Below are positions 1 to 8,363 of a DNA stretch of 64,000 nt, in pieces; within the stretch, counting starts at the first letter, position 1; each line of letters starts with the position of its first letter. The DNA is taken from the NCBI GenBank assembly GCA_051414845.1, contig CP183313.1, forward strand, positions 62,001-126,000, in the 5' to 3' direction. The DNA is from Simonsiella sp051414845. Its GTDB lineage: Bacteria; Pseudomonadota; Gammaproteobacteria; Burkholderiales; Neisseriaceae. The notes under the pieces are model-generated. The model was not told the DNA's origin and ran no database searches. It saw only the letters and a program-made list of their open reading frames with translations. The translations under genes were made by a program, and so were the position numbers.

Positions 1-181
1 GCTGCCTGAAAATAGTAGGCGAGATATTGTTCACTTAAAAATTGGGATAATGGTGGACAGTGTCCATTCTGCAAATATTAATTGTGTATTTTCAGGTTGA
101 AACGAAATTCAGCGCAACTAAAAGGTTTCGCAAAGCGTTCAGGCTGCCTGAAAATAGTGGGATTACACTCGCCCTACACAC

Positions 182-1039
182 TTATTTTGTTAATACATCA
201 AGAGCTTCCTGATATTTCTCCACCGTTTTTGCCAACACATCGGCAGGTACTTTTGGCGCAGGCGGTTGCTTGTTCCAGCCGCTGCTTTCCAGCCAATCGC
301 GTACAAATTGCTTGTCAAACGATGGCGGATTTTTGCCCACTTCATACGTTTGAACCGCCCAAAAACGGCTGCTGTCGGGAGTTAACACTTCATCCATTAG
401 CGTCAAAACGCCATTTTCGTCCAAGCCGAACTCAAATTTCGTGTCGGCAATAATAATGCCGCGTGTTTTCGCATACGCCGCTGCTTCTGTGTAAAGCTCA
501 ATTGCTTTGGCGCGGACTTCTTCGGCGCGTTCTTTGCCAATGATTTGGGCGGCTTCATCAAAAGAAATGTTTTCGTCGTGGTCGCCCACTTCGGCTTTGG
601 TGGACGGCGTGAAAATCACTTCAGGCAGTTGTTCCGCCTCGCGTAAGTTTTCAGGCAGCTGAATGCCGCAAACCGTGCCTGATTTTTGGTATTCTTTCCA
701 ACCACTTCCGCTCAAATAACCGCGCACCACCGCCTCGATTTTTACAGGCGTTAAGCGTTTGGCGACCACGGCGCGTTTTTCCACCGCGCGCGCTTCATTT
801 TCAGTCAGCACGTCAAACACGGTTTGTCCCGTGAAATGATTGGGCATAACGTGTGCCAATTTGCCAAACCAAAAATTGGAAATTTGCGTCAAAATTTCTC
901 CTTTGCCAACAATGGGTTCTTCTAAAATCACGTCAAACGCAGACAGGCGGTCGGTGGCGACAATGAGCATGGTTTTGTCGTCAATTTCGTATAAATCGCG
1001 TACTTTGCCAGAATAGATTTTTTTCAGGGAAATGTTCAT
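182..1039 (-). CDS. purC: SAICAR synthetase (PurC)
   Basis: Phosphoribosylaminoimidazole-succinocarboxamide synthase, which joins CAIR and aspartate using ATP in de novo purine synthesis in the cytosol. The 285-residue protein opens with the family's KIYSGKVRDLYEID segment and the VATDRLSAFDVIL motif, and later has EAVVRGYLSGSGWKEY and the DTKFEFG and LTPDSSRFW motifs of the catalytic domain. The length fits the betaproteobacterial long form. The start is the first ATG in frame, preceded by a weak purine-rich stretch (CGAAAG). It stands alone on the minus strand with uptake sequences on both sides. A partial uptake sequence lies inside the coding region near 640. The product is not in doubt. 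Confidence 0.97.
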   Translation of the reverse strand: MNISLKKIYSGKVRDLYEIDDKTMLIVATDRLSAFDVILEEPIVGKGEILTQISNFWFGKLAHVMPNHFTGQTVFDVLTENEARAVEKRAVVAKRLTPVKIEAVVRGYLSGSGWKEYQKSGTVCGIQLPENLREAEQLPEVIFTPSTKAEVGDHDENISFDEAAQIIGKERAEEVRAKAIELYTEAAAYAKTRGIIIADTKFEFGLDENGVLTLMDEVLTPDSSRFWAVQTYEVGKNPPSFDKQFVRDWLESSGWNKQPPAPKVPADVLAKTVEKYQEALDVLTK

Positions 1040-1147
1040 GGTGGGCTTTCGTTGAATGTTGGGAATGGCGTATTTTAGCGCGATTTTGGTTTTCAGGCAG
1101 CCTGAAAAGCGTCATGATGAAAGTCGGGCATGAACGCCCAACTTTTA

Positions 1148-2095
1148 TTAGTTTAACTGTTTGCCATTGAATGTTTTTTTGGATTGCCAAAATGCCCAGC
1201 GGCGGCGACCCATGGTTAGGCTACCTTGTTCGCAAATCAATTGAATCTGTTGCAGTTTGCCTGTTTGCAATAGGTTTTCTAGTGGGGCGAAAAAATGGTT
1301 TTCCCAATAGTGTAAGGTTTCTTGATATGCCCAAATGTCGCTTGTTTGGTGGCTTTGAGCAAAGTCTTCGCTGAATATTTGTGTATTATCCAGCGCGATT
1401 TGGTGTTCTTCGCAGGCGCGTTGCCATGCGGCTAAGTCGTGTGGTTGGTCGGTGTGTGGATTGGGGGAAATAGCTGCCCACGCACTGTCGCTGCCTGTTA
1501 AGGCTGCCTGAAAAGGGGTGGCTGTTGGCACAGGATTTTCAGGCTGCCATAGCCAGAGCGCGTTGATGGGGATTTCGCCGCGTTGTTGGCGCGCTTGGTT
1601 GATGGGGTGTGCGTGCAAAAACATTTGGATTTCGGTGGAAAGTTGCAGCCATTGCGTACTGGCTTGGTGTTCGCTGCGGCTGACGGCATCGGTTTGGGCG
1701 TCTAGGTTGAGTACGCTGGGAGCGTGCCATTCGCTCATTTTGGGTAGATGAATTTGCCAGATTTTGGGGTGTAACGCGGAGAATGTGGCGTCGCCTGTGT
1801 AGAATTGGTTTAAATCGGCAATAAGGGTTTGCGCTTCGCTGTCGCTGATGGCGATGTGGCGCGAGTCGAGTTGTTGTGTGGTGTTCATGCCAATTTGTTG
1901 CCAGATGGGAACGGCAAAGGCGGTATGTTCAGGCAGCGTTGGGTTGCCTAAATAATGGGCATAAAGCTGTGCGGTGGTGTGATGGTGAGTTTGGTATGCG
2001 CCGTAGCGTAGCCATTGGTTGAACGTGGGCGTATTGAGTGGCGGTAGGGGTGTGTCTTGTGGATGGAGAAAATGGGGGAATATGAGCGTGAACAT
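1148..2095 (-). CDS. RpfE-type / phosphoglycerate mutase-like protein
   Basis: A protein of about 315 residues starting MFTLIFPHFLHP. It resembles the uncharacterised betaproteobacterial family annotated as RpfE-type regulatory protein or cofactor-independent phosphoglycerate-mutase-like. Visible features are the WLWQPENPVP segment in mid protein (the family's Trp-rich stretch), a region with EDFAQSH, and a C-terminal WHEN-like helix ending in GRRRWAFW. No catalytic motif can be named with certainty. The frame is open 12 codons further upstream to 2131, but the ATG at 2095 fits the family's usual N-terminus; neither start has a strong ribosome-binding site. An uptake sequence sits inside the gene at about 1503. 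Function is unknown and the family call is tentative. Confidence 0.55.
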   Translation of the reverse strand: MFTLIFPHFLHPQDTPLPPLNTPTFNQWLRYGAYQTHHHTTAQLYAHYLGNPTLPEHTAFAVPIWQQIGMNTTQQLDSRHIAISDSEAQTLIADLNQFYTGDATFSALHPKIWQIHLPKMSEWHAPSVLNLDAQTDAVSRSEHQASTQWLQLSTEIQMFLHAHPINQARQQRGEIPINALWLWQPENPVPTATPFQAALTGSDSAWAAISPNPHTDQPHDLAAWQRACEEHQIALDNTQIFSEDFAQSHQTSDIWAYQETLHYWENHFFAPLENLLQTGKLQQIQLICEQGSLTMGRRRWAFWQSKKTFNGKQLN

Positions 2096-2250
2096 AGAGT
2101 ATGGGTTAGTTATTTTATTGAAAAAAATCATGAATTTGTATCAAATTAGGAAGCTGCCTGAAAAAGCAAAAGGTCCGATTCAAGAATCTGATCTACGTTT
2201 GAGCTTGATAAAAGTTTCAGGCAGCCTGAAAAAAGGTAACCTGAAAGCAT

Positions 2251-2805
2251 TTATGCTGGATTATGTTGTTGTTCTAAATAATTTAAACGGCGATTGAGGT
2301 GACGCAATTCGGTTTGCAGGGCGATGAGGGTTTGCTGGGTTTGTTGCAATTCTTGTTGCAGCGCGGCGATTGTTTCGCTGGGGTCGTTTTCAGGCTGCGG
2401 TAGGGTGTTGAGTTGTGTGGCTTGGAATTGTAGGGCTTTGCCCCAGAAAGTGAGGGTGTGCGCCAGTTGTTCGGCTTTGTTTTGCCATGTGGCTTGGATG
2501 TTTTGCGCGAGTTGGGCGAACAGGTAAATAAGTGCCGCGCCGATGGCTTCGTCGCCTTCTATGCGCGCGTTTTGCCACGCGGGGAATTTGCCTTGGCGCA
2601 AGGCGTGTAGCCAGTCTTGTGGGATGTGAAAGCACACGTCGGCGACGCGGTCGCTGGCGATGAGTTGCCCGCGGTGGTTGATGCGGGCGGTTTGTTGCCA
2701 TTGTGGGGTGTGTAGCGCGATGACAATTCCGTTGTAGCCTTGTAGTTGGTGTTGGATGTCGGCATGGTGTTGTATCGCTTGGTTGAATAAGTTGAGGATA
2801 AACAT
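2251..2805 (-). CDS. ubiJ: UbiJ-like SCP2-domain protein
   Basis: A 184-residue protein with an N-terminal SCP2-like lipid-binding domain (residues about 15-110, including VCFHIPQDWLHALRQGKF and the IEGDEAIGAAL segment) and a C-terminal coiled coil rich in Gln, Leu and Arg (about 140-182). That architecture matches UbiJ, the accessory factor that, with UbiK, supports late ubiquinone synthesis in Proteobacteria and binds ubiquinone intermediates. It lies 21 bases downstream of hpt on the same strand, so the two may be co-transcribed, but it is not beside ubiE or ubiB as in enterics. The symbol rests on domain layout and length only. Confidence 0.7.
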   Translation of the reverse strand: MFILNLFNQAIQHHADIQHQLQGYNGIVIALHTPQWQQTARINHRGQLIASDRVADVCFHIPQDWLHALRQGKFPAWQNARIEGDEAIGAALIYLFAQLAQNIQATWQNKAEQLAHTLTFWGKALQFQATQLNTLPQPENDPSETIAALQQELQQTQQTLIALQTELRHLNRRLNYLEQQHNPA

Positions 2806-2826
2806 GATGTTGTGTGTGTTTGCTTT

Positions 2827-3378
2827 TTAGATGGCGTAAATTGCGCCTAAGTTGCGCCACATGTTTTTGGCATCCATGCCGTAGCCGAAAACGTAGCGAT
2901 TGGGTACGTCTAAGCCGATGTAGTTGGCTTGGTGTGGCTTGAGTTTGTCGATGAGTTTGTTGGCGAACACGGCGGTGCGGCAGGATTTAGCACCTGCGGC
3001 AAGGATGTGTTCTTGTACGGCGGCGAGTGTGTGTCCTTCGTCGAGAATATCATCTAAAACAAGTACATCACGCCCTGCTACGTTTTGCGGTTCGCGCAGC
3101 CAACGAAATTCGCCGCCTTGCAGTTTGTCGCCATAACGTGTGATGTGGATATAGTCAAAATCCAGCGGAAATTGCAGCAGCGGCAAGAGTTTGCCTGTGA
3201 ACACGACTGCGCCGCCCATGACGGGCAAGACGAGTGGATAGCTTTGTCCTAAGTCGCGCGTGATGTCTTGTGCCATGTGTTGCAGCGCGGCTTCGCATTG
3301 TGCTTCGCTATAGATGAGTTCGGCTGCCTGAAAGAGTTGTTGGGCTTCTTGGTAGCGTTCGATGAGTTCGGGTTTCAT
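2827..3378 (-). CDS. hpt: Hypoxanthine-guanine phosphoribosyltransferase
   Basis: A purine-salvage phosphoribosyltransferase of 183 residues that converts hypoxanthine or guanine plus PRPP to the nucleotide. The PRPP-binding motif VLVLDDILDEGHTL is at about residues 103-117, with the flexible-loop region YGDKLQGGEF before it. The C-terminal VPNRYVFGYGMDAKNMWRN segment binds the base. The start ATG is preceded by GAAAGAA at suitable spacing. It is followed closely by the UbiJ-like gene, suggesting a short operon. An uptake sequence is embedded in the gene near 3323. Confidence 0.93.
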   Translation of the reverse strand: MKPELIERYQEAQQLFQAAELIYSEAQCEAALQHMAQDITRDLGQSYPLVLPVMGGAVVFTGKLLPLLQFPLDFDYIHITRYGDKLQGGEFRWLREPQNVAGRDVLVLDDILDEGHTLAAVQEHILAAGAKSCRTAVFANKLIDKLKPHQANYIGLDVPNRYVFGYGMDAKNMWRNLGAIYAI

Positions 3379-3427
3379 GTTGTTCTTTCGTAGAGTGTTT
3401 CAGGTAGCCTGAAAAGATTTGAGGTGT

Positions 3428-4009
3428 TTAGTGATAGCTGGGGCGACTGCTGCCGTATTCTTGGACGCGCTTGCGCAATTCGTCATCGTTGTTGGCGCGA
3501 CCGTCGCGGCAGAAACCGTTGTATAACACGCGGCGAACTTGGTCGTTGCTGGTGCGCGAGCCGCCGAGTACCATCCATTCGGATTTGCGCGGTTCAATCC
3601 AGCGGTTATTGACGGTGTCGGCGTAGCCAAAGGTTTTGAGTTTGGAACCTTCGGAGTCGAGTAATTTGGTGCCTGTGATGCAGAAAATGCCTTCGGCGGT
3701 AATGTTGTCATAACCTGCACCTGAGCGATTGTTCAGAATATAGCGAATGCTGCCATCTTCTGCGGTTTGAATGCTGGACAACAAAATGCGTGGCTTGCCT
3801 TTGAAAATCGGGGATACGTAAAACTCATACCAATCGCCTTCGTTGGGATTGGGAACGGCGGGTAAGGCTACGCTGACTTCGCTAAATTCTTTGGGGTCTT
3901 CGGTGCGGCTGCGGTGGTGGTCGCCTTCGTTGAGGAAGTAAGAATCAGCAATGGCACTTTGCAATGCTAGTGCGCAAGTTAATGCAACAAGAATTCTTTG
4001 TGTGGTCAT
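3428..4009 (-). CDS. CNP1-like family protein, probably exported
   Basis: A 193-residue protein with an N-terminal signal peptide (MTTQRILVALTCALALQSAIA, cleavage likely after AIA). It resembles the CNP1-like family of betaproteobacterial secreted or periplasmic proteins of unknown function: the central WYEFYVSP, IRYILNNRSGAGYDNI and the C-terminal NGFCRDGRANND segments fit the family layout. There are two cysteines after the signal region. The frame extends to a TTG at 4024, but the ATG at 4009 gives the better signal peptide. It follows adk on the same strand, separated by an inverted pair of uptake sequences that could terminate adk transcription. Confidence 0.65.
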   Translation of the reverse strand: MTTQRILVALTCALALQSAIADSYFLNEGDHHRSRTEDPKEFSEVSVALPAVPNPNEGDWYEFYVSPIFKGKPRILLSSIQTAEDGSIRYILNNRSGAGYDNITAEGIFCITGTKLLDSEGSKLKTFGYADTVNNRWIEPRKSEWMVLGGSRTSNDQVRRVLYNGFCRDGRANNDDELRKRVQEYGSSRPSYH

Positions 4010-4027
4010 GATGTTGTCTTTCAAATG

Positions 4028-4078
4028 GTTTTCAGGCTGCCTGAAAGGTTGTTGGCTTTCAGGCAGCCTGAAAAGTGG
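4028..4078. terminator. Inverted pair of uptake sequences behind adk
   Basis: Two copies of the 17-mer in opposite orientation, TTTCAGGCTGCCTGAAA and TTTCAGGCAGCCTGAAA, about 13 bases apart, can fold into a long stem-loop just after the adk stop. Such pairs act as transcription terminators in Neisseriaceae. Confidence 0.6.
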
Positions 4079-4085
4079 AGGAAGA

Positions 4086-4733
4086 TTAAGCAGACAATTG
4101 GCTTAATACTTGTTCGCGTACGGTGTCTACGTTTTGTGTGCCGTCAATTTTGATGTATTTGGGCGCATTATCGCCTGTGAATTTGCCGTAGAAATCTACT
4201 AAAACTTCGGTTTGTTCGTGATATACGTCCAAACGTTTTTTTACGGTTTCTTCTTTATCATCATCACGTTGCACCAAATCTTCGCCTGTTTCGTCGTCTT
4301 TGCCTTCCACTTTGGGCGGATTGTGTTTTAAGTGATAAGTGCGACCTGATGATAAATGCACGCGACGACCACTCATGCGCTCTACGATGACTGAGTCGGG
4401 TACGTCAATTTCTACTACTGCGTCCAAGTTTACGTCTGCCTCTACCATCGCTTGCGCTTGTGCCAAAGTGCGCGGAAAGCCATCAAACAGGAAGCCGTTG
4501 GCACAATCGGGCTGGGCAATGCGTTCTTTAACCATGCCGATGATGATGTCATCGCGCACTAAACCGCCTTCATCAATGATTTTTTTGGCTTCTAAACCGA
4601 GCGGCGTACCCGCTTTAATCGAGGCACGCAACATGTCGCCTGTGGAAATTTGGGGAATATTGAATTCGCGCGTGATGAATTGTGCTTGTGTGCCTTTGCC
4701 TGCGCCTGGTGCGCCCAGTAGTAAAACTTTCAT
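4086..4733 (-). CDS. adk: Adenylate kinase
   Basis: Interconverts ATP plus AMP and two ADP in the cytosol. The 215-residue long-form enzyme has the P-loop LLGAPGAGKGTQAQF at residues 5-19, the AMP-binding ISTGDMLRA, the FLFDGFPRTLAQAQ motif and the RRVHLSSGRTYH start of the LID domain. The LID has the HLKHNPP and GEDLVQRDDDKEE segments and lacks the four-cysteine zinc site found in Gram-positive enzymes. The start ATG has a strong ribosome-binding site (GGGAAGGA). It is a single gene facing away from fimV. Confidence 0.97.
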   Translation of the reverse strand: MKVLLLGAPGAGKGTQAQFITREFNIPQISTGDMLRASIKAGTPLGLEAKKIIDEGGLVRDDIIIGMVKERIAQPDCANGFLFDGFPRTLAQAQAMVEADVNLDAVVEIDVPDSVIVERMSGRRVHLSSGRTYHLKHNPPKVEGKDDETGEDLVQRDDDKEETVKKRLDVYHEQTEVLVDFYGKFTGDNAPKYIKIDGTQNVDTVREQVLSQLSA

Positions 4734-5009
4734 GGTTTGTCCTTCCCTCTATAAAAATGGTTGTCATCAAAACGGCGTATGTTAATACTTTTTCAGGCTG
4801 CCTGAAAAGGGTTTTACAGTGTTTGATTGCTTACTCAGTCTGACAAAGCGTTGGAAAAGGTATACAAATTTGCGTTTTGTCAGGAAAATTTGCGCTTTTT
4901 CTTTGCTAAGAGACTGTTAAAAGGCTATCATTATGCCCATTTTAGCTAAACTATATCAAAGCGCATACGCATTCGGTTAAGTTCCGTAAAGCGGTTGGGA
5001 GACGAAATT

Positions 5010-7856
5010 TTGAAAACGAATACTAAAACTCTGGCGGTGTCATTATCGCTATTGGCTTCTGCTAACGTTTTGGCAGGCATGGGCGGTTTGAATGTTCAAT
5101 CTAATTTGGGCGAGCCTTTCTCAGGTAGCATTACCGTAACAGGCAAAGAAGCCGAGGCGTTGTTACAAAGCCGCAGTGTAAATGTATCGGGAAACGGCAT
5201 TTCTGGCACGGTGGTGCCGCAAGGTAATGGCACTGCGGTCATTCGCTTGCGTTCAGGCAGCGCGGTTAATGAACCTGTGTTGAATTTTGTTGTGAAAGCG
5301 GGTAATCAAACGCGCCAATACACAGCAATGATTAATCCTGCTCGCTATGCGCCTAAAGGTGCGGTACGTACTAAAGTACCAGTGGTAAGCCAGCCTTCTT
5401 ACACTGCGATGGATAATGATTTATCGGATGTGATTCAAGATGATGAAGATAAACCAGTAAGAAAAGCTCGCGCGCAACGCCAACGTGTTGCGCCGATGGC
5501 TCGTAGCAGTAATGCTCATTACCATCGTGTACAAAGCGGTGAAACTTTGGCGCAAATTGCTGCACGTTATCGTCCGCATAATATGAGCCAACAGCGTGCT
5601 ATGCGTGCCATTATGGCTGCTAATCCACGCGCATTCCGACGCGGTACCAATGGCAATATTATGTACGATGGTTCTACCTTGTACATTCCGACTGGTTCGC
5701 AATTCAAAGGCTATGCCAATAGCAAAAAGCGTCATGCTCAACGTCGCTTGAGTGGTCGTCGCTATGTTGCACCTGCTGTAGTGGTTGCACCAGTAGCTGA
5801 GCCACAAGTTGCACCTCAACCAGTAGCACCAGCGGTAACGCCAACGCCTACTCCTGCAACTCCTGTTGCGCCACAAACGCCTCCACCAGTGGCAAAAGTA
5901 CCTTCTGCACCACCTGCGGCGCAAGAGCCCGTAAAAAATGAGGAAGCACCTGCACCAGCTAGCGTTGTTGTGACTTCTAAACCTGCTTCTGCGGTTGCGG
6001 TGCCAGCGGCACCGTCTGCGCCTGTTGTTGCTTCTGCGCCAGTTGCTTCTACTGTTGCCCCAGTCGTGGCTTCTCAGCCTGTAGCTGCTTCGGCTGCGTC
6101 TATACCAACTGAATCAGCCTCTGCAGCCTCTGCTGTGGTTGCTTCTGCGCCAGTTAAGCCACAACGCCCTAAACCTGTCTCACAGCCTGAGCCAGAACCA
6201 GAAACAGATTGGTTGCCATTGGCACTGGGTGGTGCTGCAGGTTTGGCATTGTTAGGTGGTGCTGGCTATTTCTTGAGCCGTCGTCGTAAAGCAGCGGAAG
6301 AGGGTGAAGATTTAGCTGCAGATGATGAATTTGTGGTTGTAGATGATGACGAATTTGTAGTTGAAGAAACGACTACAGTAAGTCCTGCTGTTGCTGCGGC
6401 GCAGCGTGTCAATTTAGGAAAACAAGTGGATGAGCCTGTATTCAATGACCAAGATGATAATGTATTCTTTGGTGATACGGTGACTGTTGCCACTAAACCT
6501 GCAGCCGATGAGTTTGACTTAAATAGTTTTGAGCCTGATGATACTTTCGAAGTGCGATCTGCTGATGTTCAAGAATCGGAAGAAGAATGGGATTGGCTCA
6601 ATAGTGACGACAGCAATATTGATTCTACGGTAGATGAAAGCAATTGGGATAGTGGTAAAACAGCGGCAGTAGCAACCGCTGCCGTTGCAACTACTGCTGT
6701 TGCGGCTAGTCAGCGTAATACAACACCTGAGTTTGATGCAAGTGAATTTGATGTTGCCTCTACTGTTGTAGAAAACGAAACAAGCAGCGATGATGATTGG
6801 TTGAATGAAATCTTTACAGCAGATGAAGCACCAGCAGTTGTTGAACAAACAGTTGTAGAAAGTGATGATTTGGTATTTGAAGATTTCAATACCGTATCTG
6901 AGCCTGCGCCAGTCGTTGCAGCAGAACCAGAAGTTGAAAGCAGCGATTTTGACTTGGATTTTGACGTAGCTGCACCTGCGGCGATAGCGACTGCAGCAAC
7001 TGTTGCGGCAGTTGCGCCAAGTCAAGAGGATGACTTAAGCTTTGATTTGTCTGATGACTTGAACCTACCTGAAAGCGAAGTGGTAGTAACACCTGCTGTA
7101 GAAACGGTAGATGATTTGTCGTTTGATTTGCCAGCAGAACCTGAAACCAATGTTAGCTTCGATTTGGATGAAATTGAAACGCCAACACCTGATAGCTTCG
7201 ATTTGTCAAGCGAAGAGCCAGCTGATTTCAATTTGGATTTGCCAGCAGAAGAAACGGCAACAGACTTCAATCTGGACTTGCCAAGCGATGACTTTGCTGT
7301 GGATACCAGTGCCGATTCAGCAGATTTGGACTTGAATGTTGCTGAGCCTGCATTGGATAGCTTCGAAACCGACTTAGCCATCAGCAGCGATGATGATGCA
7401 TTGAGCTTTGCAGCTGAAGAGCCAAGCTTGCCAGCAGATGACTTAGCTTTTGCTGATGAAGAAGTGAATGCTGCTGAATTGGATAGCTTGAACAGCTTGC
7501 GCGATTTGGATGTGTCGTTTGATGAGCCTGCAGTAGCTGAAACGGCTTCATTGGATTCATTGAGCTTGGATGACACACCTGTTGCGGCACCTGAACCAGT
7601 TGCTGAAGATTTAAGCTGGATGAACGAAGCACCTGCTGAAGCGGCTGTGGCGCATAACGAAGCGAATGCGGCTGGTTTCGTATCAGAAGCAGTTGGTATG
7701 GCAGCGCCACAAGAAGCCAAATTAGAATTGGCGAAAATGTATCTGGAAATTGACGATGCCGTTGCCGCACGCGAGACCTTGCGTGAATTGATTGGTGAGT
7801 CGCATGGTGAACTGCAGCAACAAGCCAAAGATTTGTTGGCAGAATTGGGTGGTTAA
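5010..7856 (+). CDS. fimV: FimV/TspA-like LysM membrane protein
   Basis: A large inner-membrane protein of the FimV family (called TspA in meningococci), a peptidoglycan-linked hub for polar assembly and type IV pili. Using the TTG at 5010, about 948 residues: a signal peptide ending near VLAG, the FimV N-terminal domain (LNVQSNLGEPFSG), a LysM domain at about 170-226 (YHRVQSGETLAQIA), an Ala/Pro-rich periplasmic linker, one membrane span near 402-422 followed by RRRK, a long very acidic low-complexity cytoplasmic region with recurrent DLSFDL-type units, and the conserved FimV C-terminal helix pair (about 903-948). The TTG start is chosen because GGGAGA lies 8 bases before it; a further in-frame TTG at 4995 would lack this. 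A hairpin terminator follows. Confidence 0.88.
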   Translation: MKTNTKTLAVSLSLLASANVLAGMGGLNVQSNLGEPFSGSITVTGKEAEALLQSRSVNVSGNGISGTVVPQGNGTAVIRLRSGSAVNEPVLNFVVKAGNQTRQYTAMINPARYAPKGAVRTKVPVVSQPSYTAMDNDLSDVIQDDEDKPVRKARAQRQRVAPMARSSNAHYHRVQSGETLAQIAARYRPHNMSQQRAMRAIMAANPRAFRRGTNGNIMYDGSTLYIPTGSQFKGYANSKKRHAQRRLSGRRYVAPAVVVAPVAEPQVAPQPVAPAVTPTPTPATPVAPQTPPPVAKVPSAPPAAQEPVKNEEAPAPASVVVTSKPASAVAVPAAPSAPVVASAPVASTVAPVVASQPVAASAASIPTESASAASAVVASAPVKPQRPKPVSQPEPEPETDWLPLALGGAAGLALLGGAGYFLSRRRKAAEEGEDLAADDEFVVVDDDEFVVEETTTVSPAVAAAQRVNLGKQVDEPVFNDQDDNVFFGDTVTVATKPAADEFDLNSFEPDDTFEVRSADVQESEEEWDWLNSDDSNIDSTVDESNWDSGKTAAVATAAVATTAVAASQRNTTPEFDASEFDVASTVVENETSSDDDWLNEIFTADEAPAVVEQTVVESDDLVFEDFNTVSEPAPVVAAEPEVESSDFDLDFDVAAPAAIATAATVAAVAPSQEDDLSFDLSDDLNLPESEVVVTPAVETVDDLSFDLPAEPETNVSFDLDEIETPTPDSFDLSSEEPADFNLDLPAEETATDFNLDLPSDDFAVDTSADSADLDLNVAEPALDSFETDLAISSDDDALSFAAEEPSLPADDLAFADEEVNAAELDSLNSLRDLDVSFDEPAVAETASLDSLSLDDTPVAAPEPVAEDLSWMNEAPAEAAVAHNEANAAGFVSEAVGMAAPQEAKLELAKMYLEIDDAVAARETLRELIGESHGELQQQAKDLLAELGG

Positions 7857-7876
7857 TTAGGCAGCCTGAAACCTGA

Positions 7877-7911
7877 AAAAAGCAGAATGAGTGAAACCAT
7901 TCTGCTTTTTT
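7877..7911 (+). terminator. Rho-independent terminator of fimV
   Basis: AAAAAGCAGAATG and CATTCTGCTTTTTT form a perfect stem with a short loop and a T run, 20 bases past the fimV stop. Confidence 0.9.
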
Positions 7912-8040
7912 GTATGGGATAGGCTTATATTTTTGGATTTGCAATGTATTCCTGCCTGTAATTTTAGCGACACAAGAAAATATCGGATTCAAGAATCTAT
8001 CTATACATTCATTTTCAGGCTGCCTGAAATAAATTATGGC

Positions 8041-8140
8041 GTCATTCCCGCGTAGGCGGGAATTCATCGTTAATCTCCACAAGCTTATAAAAATAGAAAC
8101 TTAAAATCAAAGTTGGATTCCCGCTTATGCGGGAATGACG
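8041..8140. repeat. dRS3-bounded element, NIME-like (copy 1)
   Basis: Two 20-bp repeats of the form ATTCCC-N8-GGGAAT at 8044-8063 and 8117-8136 face each other around a 53-bp AT-rich spacer containing AGAAACTTAAAATCAAAG. This is the layout of neisserial intergenic mosaic elements. A second copy with related spacer lies at 31304-31410. Confidence 0.8.
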
Positions 8141-8227
8141 GTGAATTTGAGATTTTTAGCGTTTTGCAAAAGTTTCAGGTAGCCTGAAAAATAGTCATTT
8201 GGAGATATGTCGATTAATGTCTAAAAT

Positions 8228-8252
8228 TGGGAGCGAGCCGTTTCCGCTCCGA
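8228..8252. repeat. Small GC-rich inverted repeat
   Basis: GGGAGCGagccgtttcCGCTCC is a short palindrome. A related phrase (TTGGGAGTGAGCCGATCCCG) occurs near 25169, so it is a dispersed repeat rather than a site tied to one gene. The rest of the 7912-8363 gap holds only repeats and uptake sequences. Confidence 0.55.
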
Positions 8253-8289
8253 GTTTTGCAAAATTTCTACCTGTTATCAAAAGGCAAAC

Positions 8290-8334
8290 AATATCGGATT
8301 ATCCAACCATGATTTGGATAATCCGATATTTTTT
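8290..8334. terminator. Perfect 17-bp hairpin with T run
   Basis: AATATCGGATTATCCAA and its exact complement flank a 7-base loop, followed by six T on the plus strand and joined to an uptake-like sequence. It lies 30 bases beyond the lptF stop, so it probably separates lptF from fimV transcription. Confidence 0.75.
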
Positions 8335-8363
8335 CAGGCAGCCAGAACAATCTAAATTCTTAC

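Noticed and set aside
82..453. A 123-codon plus-strand open frame at the left edge
   Set aside because: It lies antisense to the C-terminal part of purC, which is a clear family match, and its sequence has no protein-like pattern or ribosome-binding site.
1498..1751. Short frames around 1.5-1.75 kb as a nested gene
   Set aside because: All overlap the RpfE-like coding frame and show no conserved motifs.
7022..7828. A 268-codon Ser/Lys-rich minus-strand frame
   Set aside because: Antisense shadow of the low-complexity acidic region of fimV.
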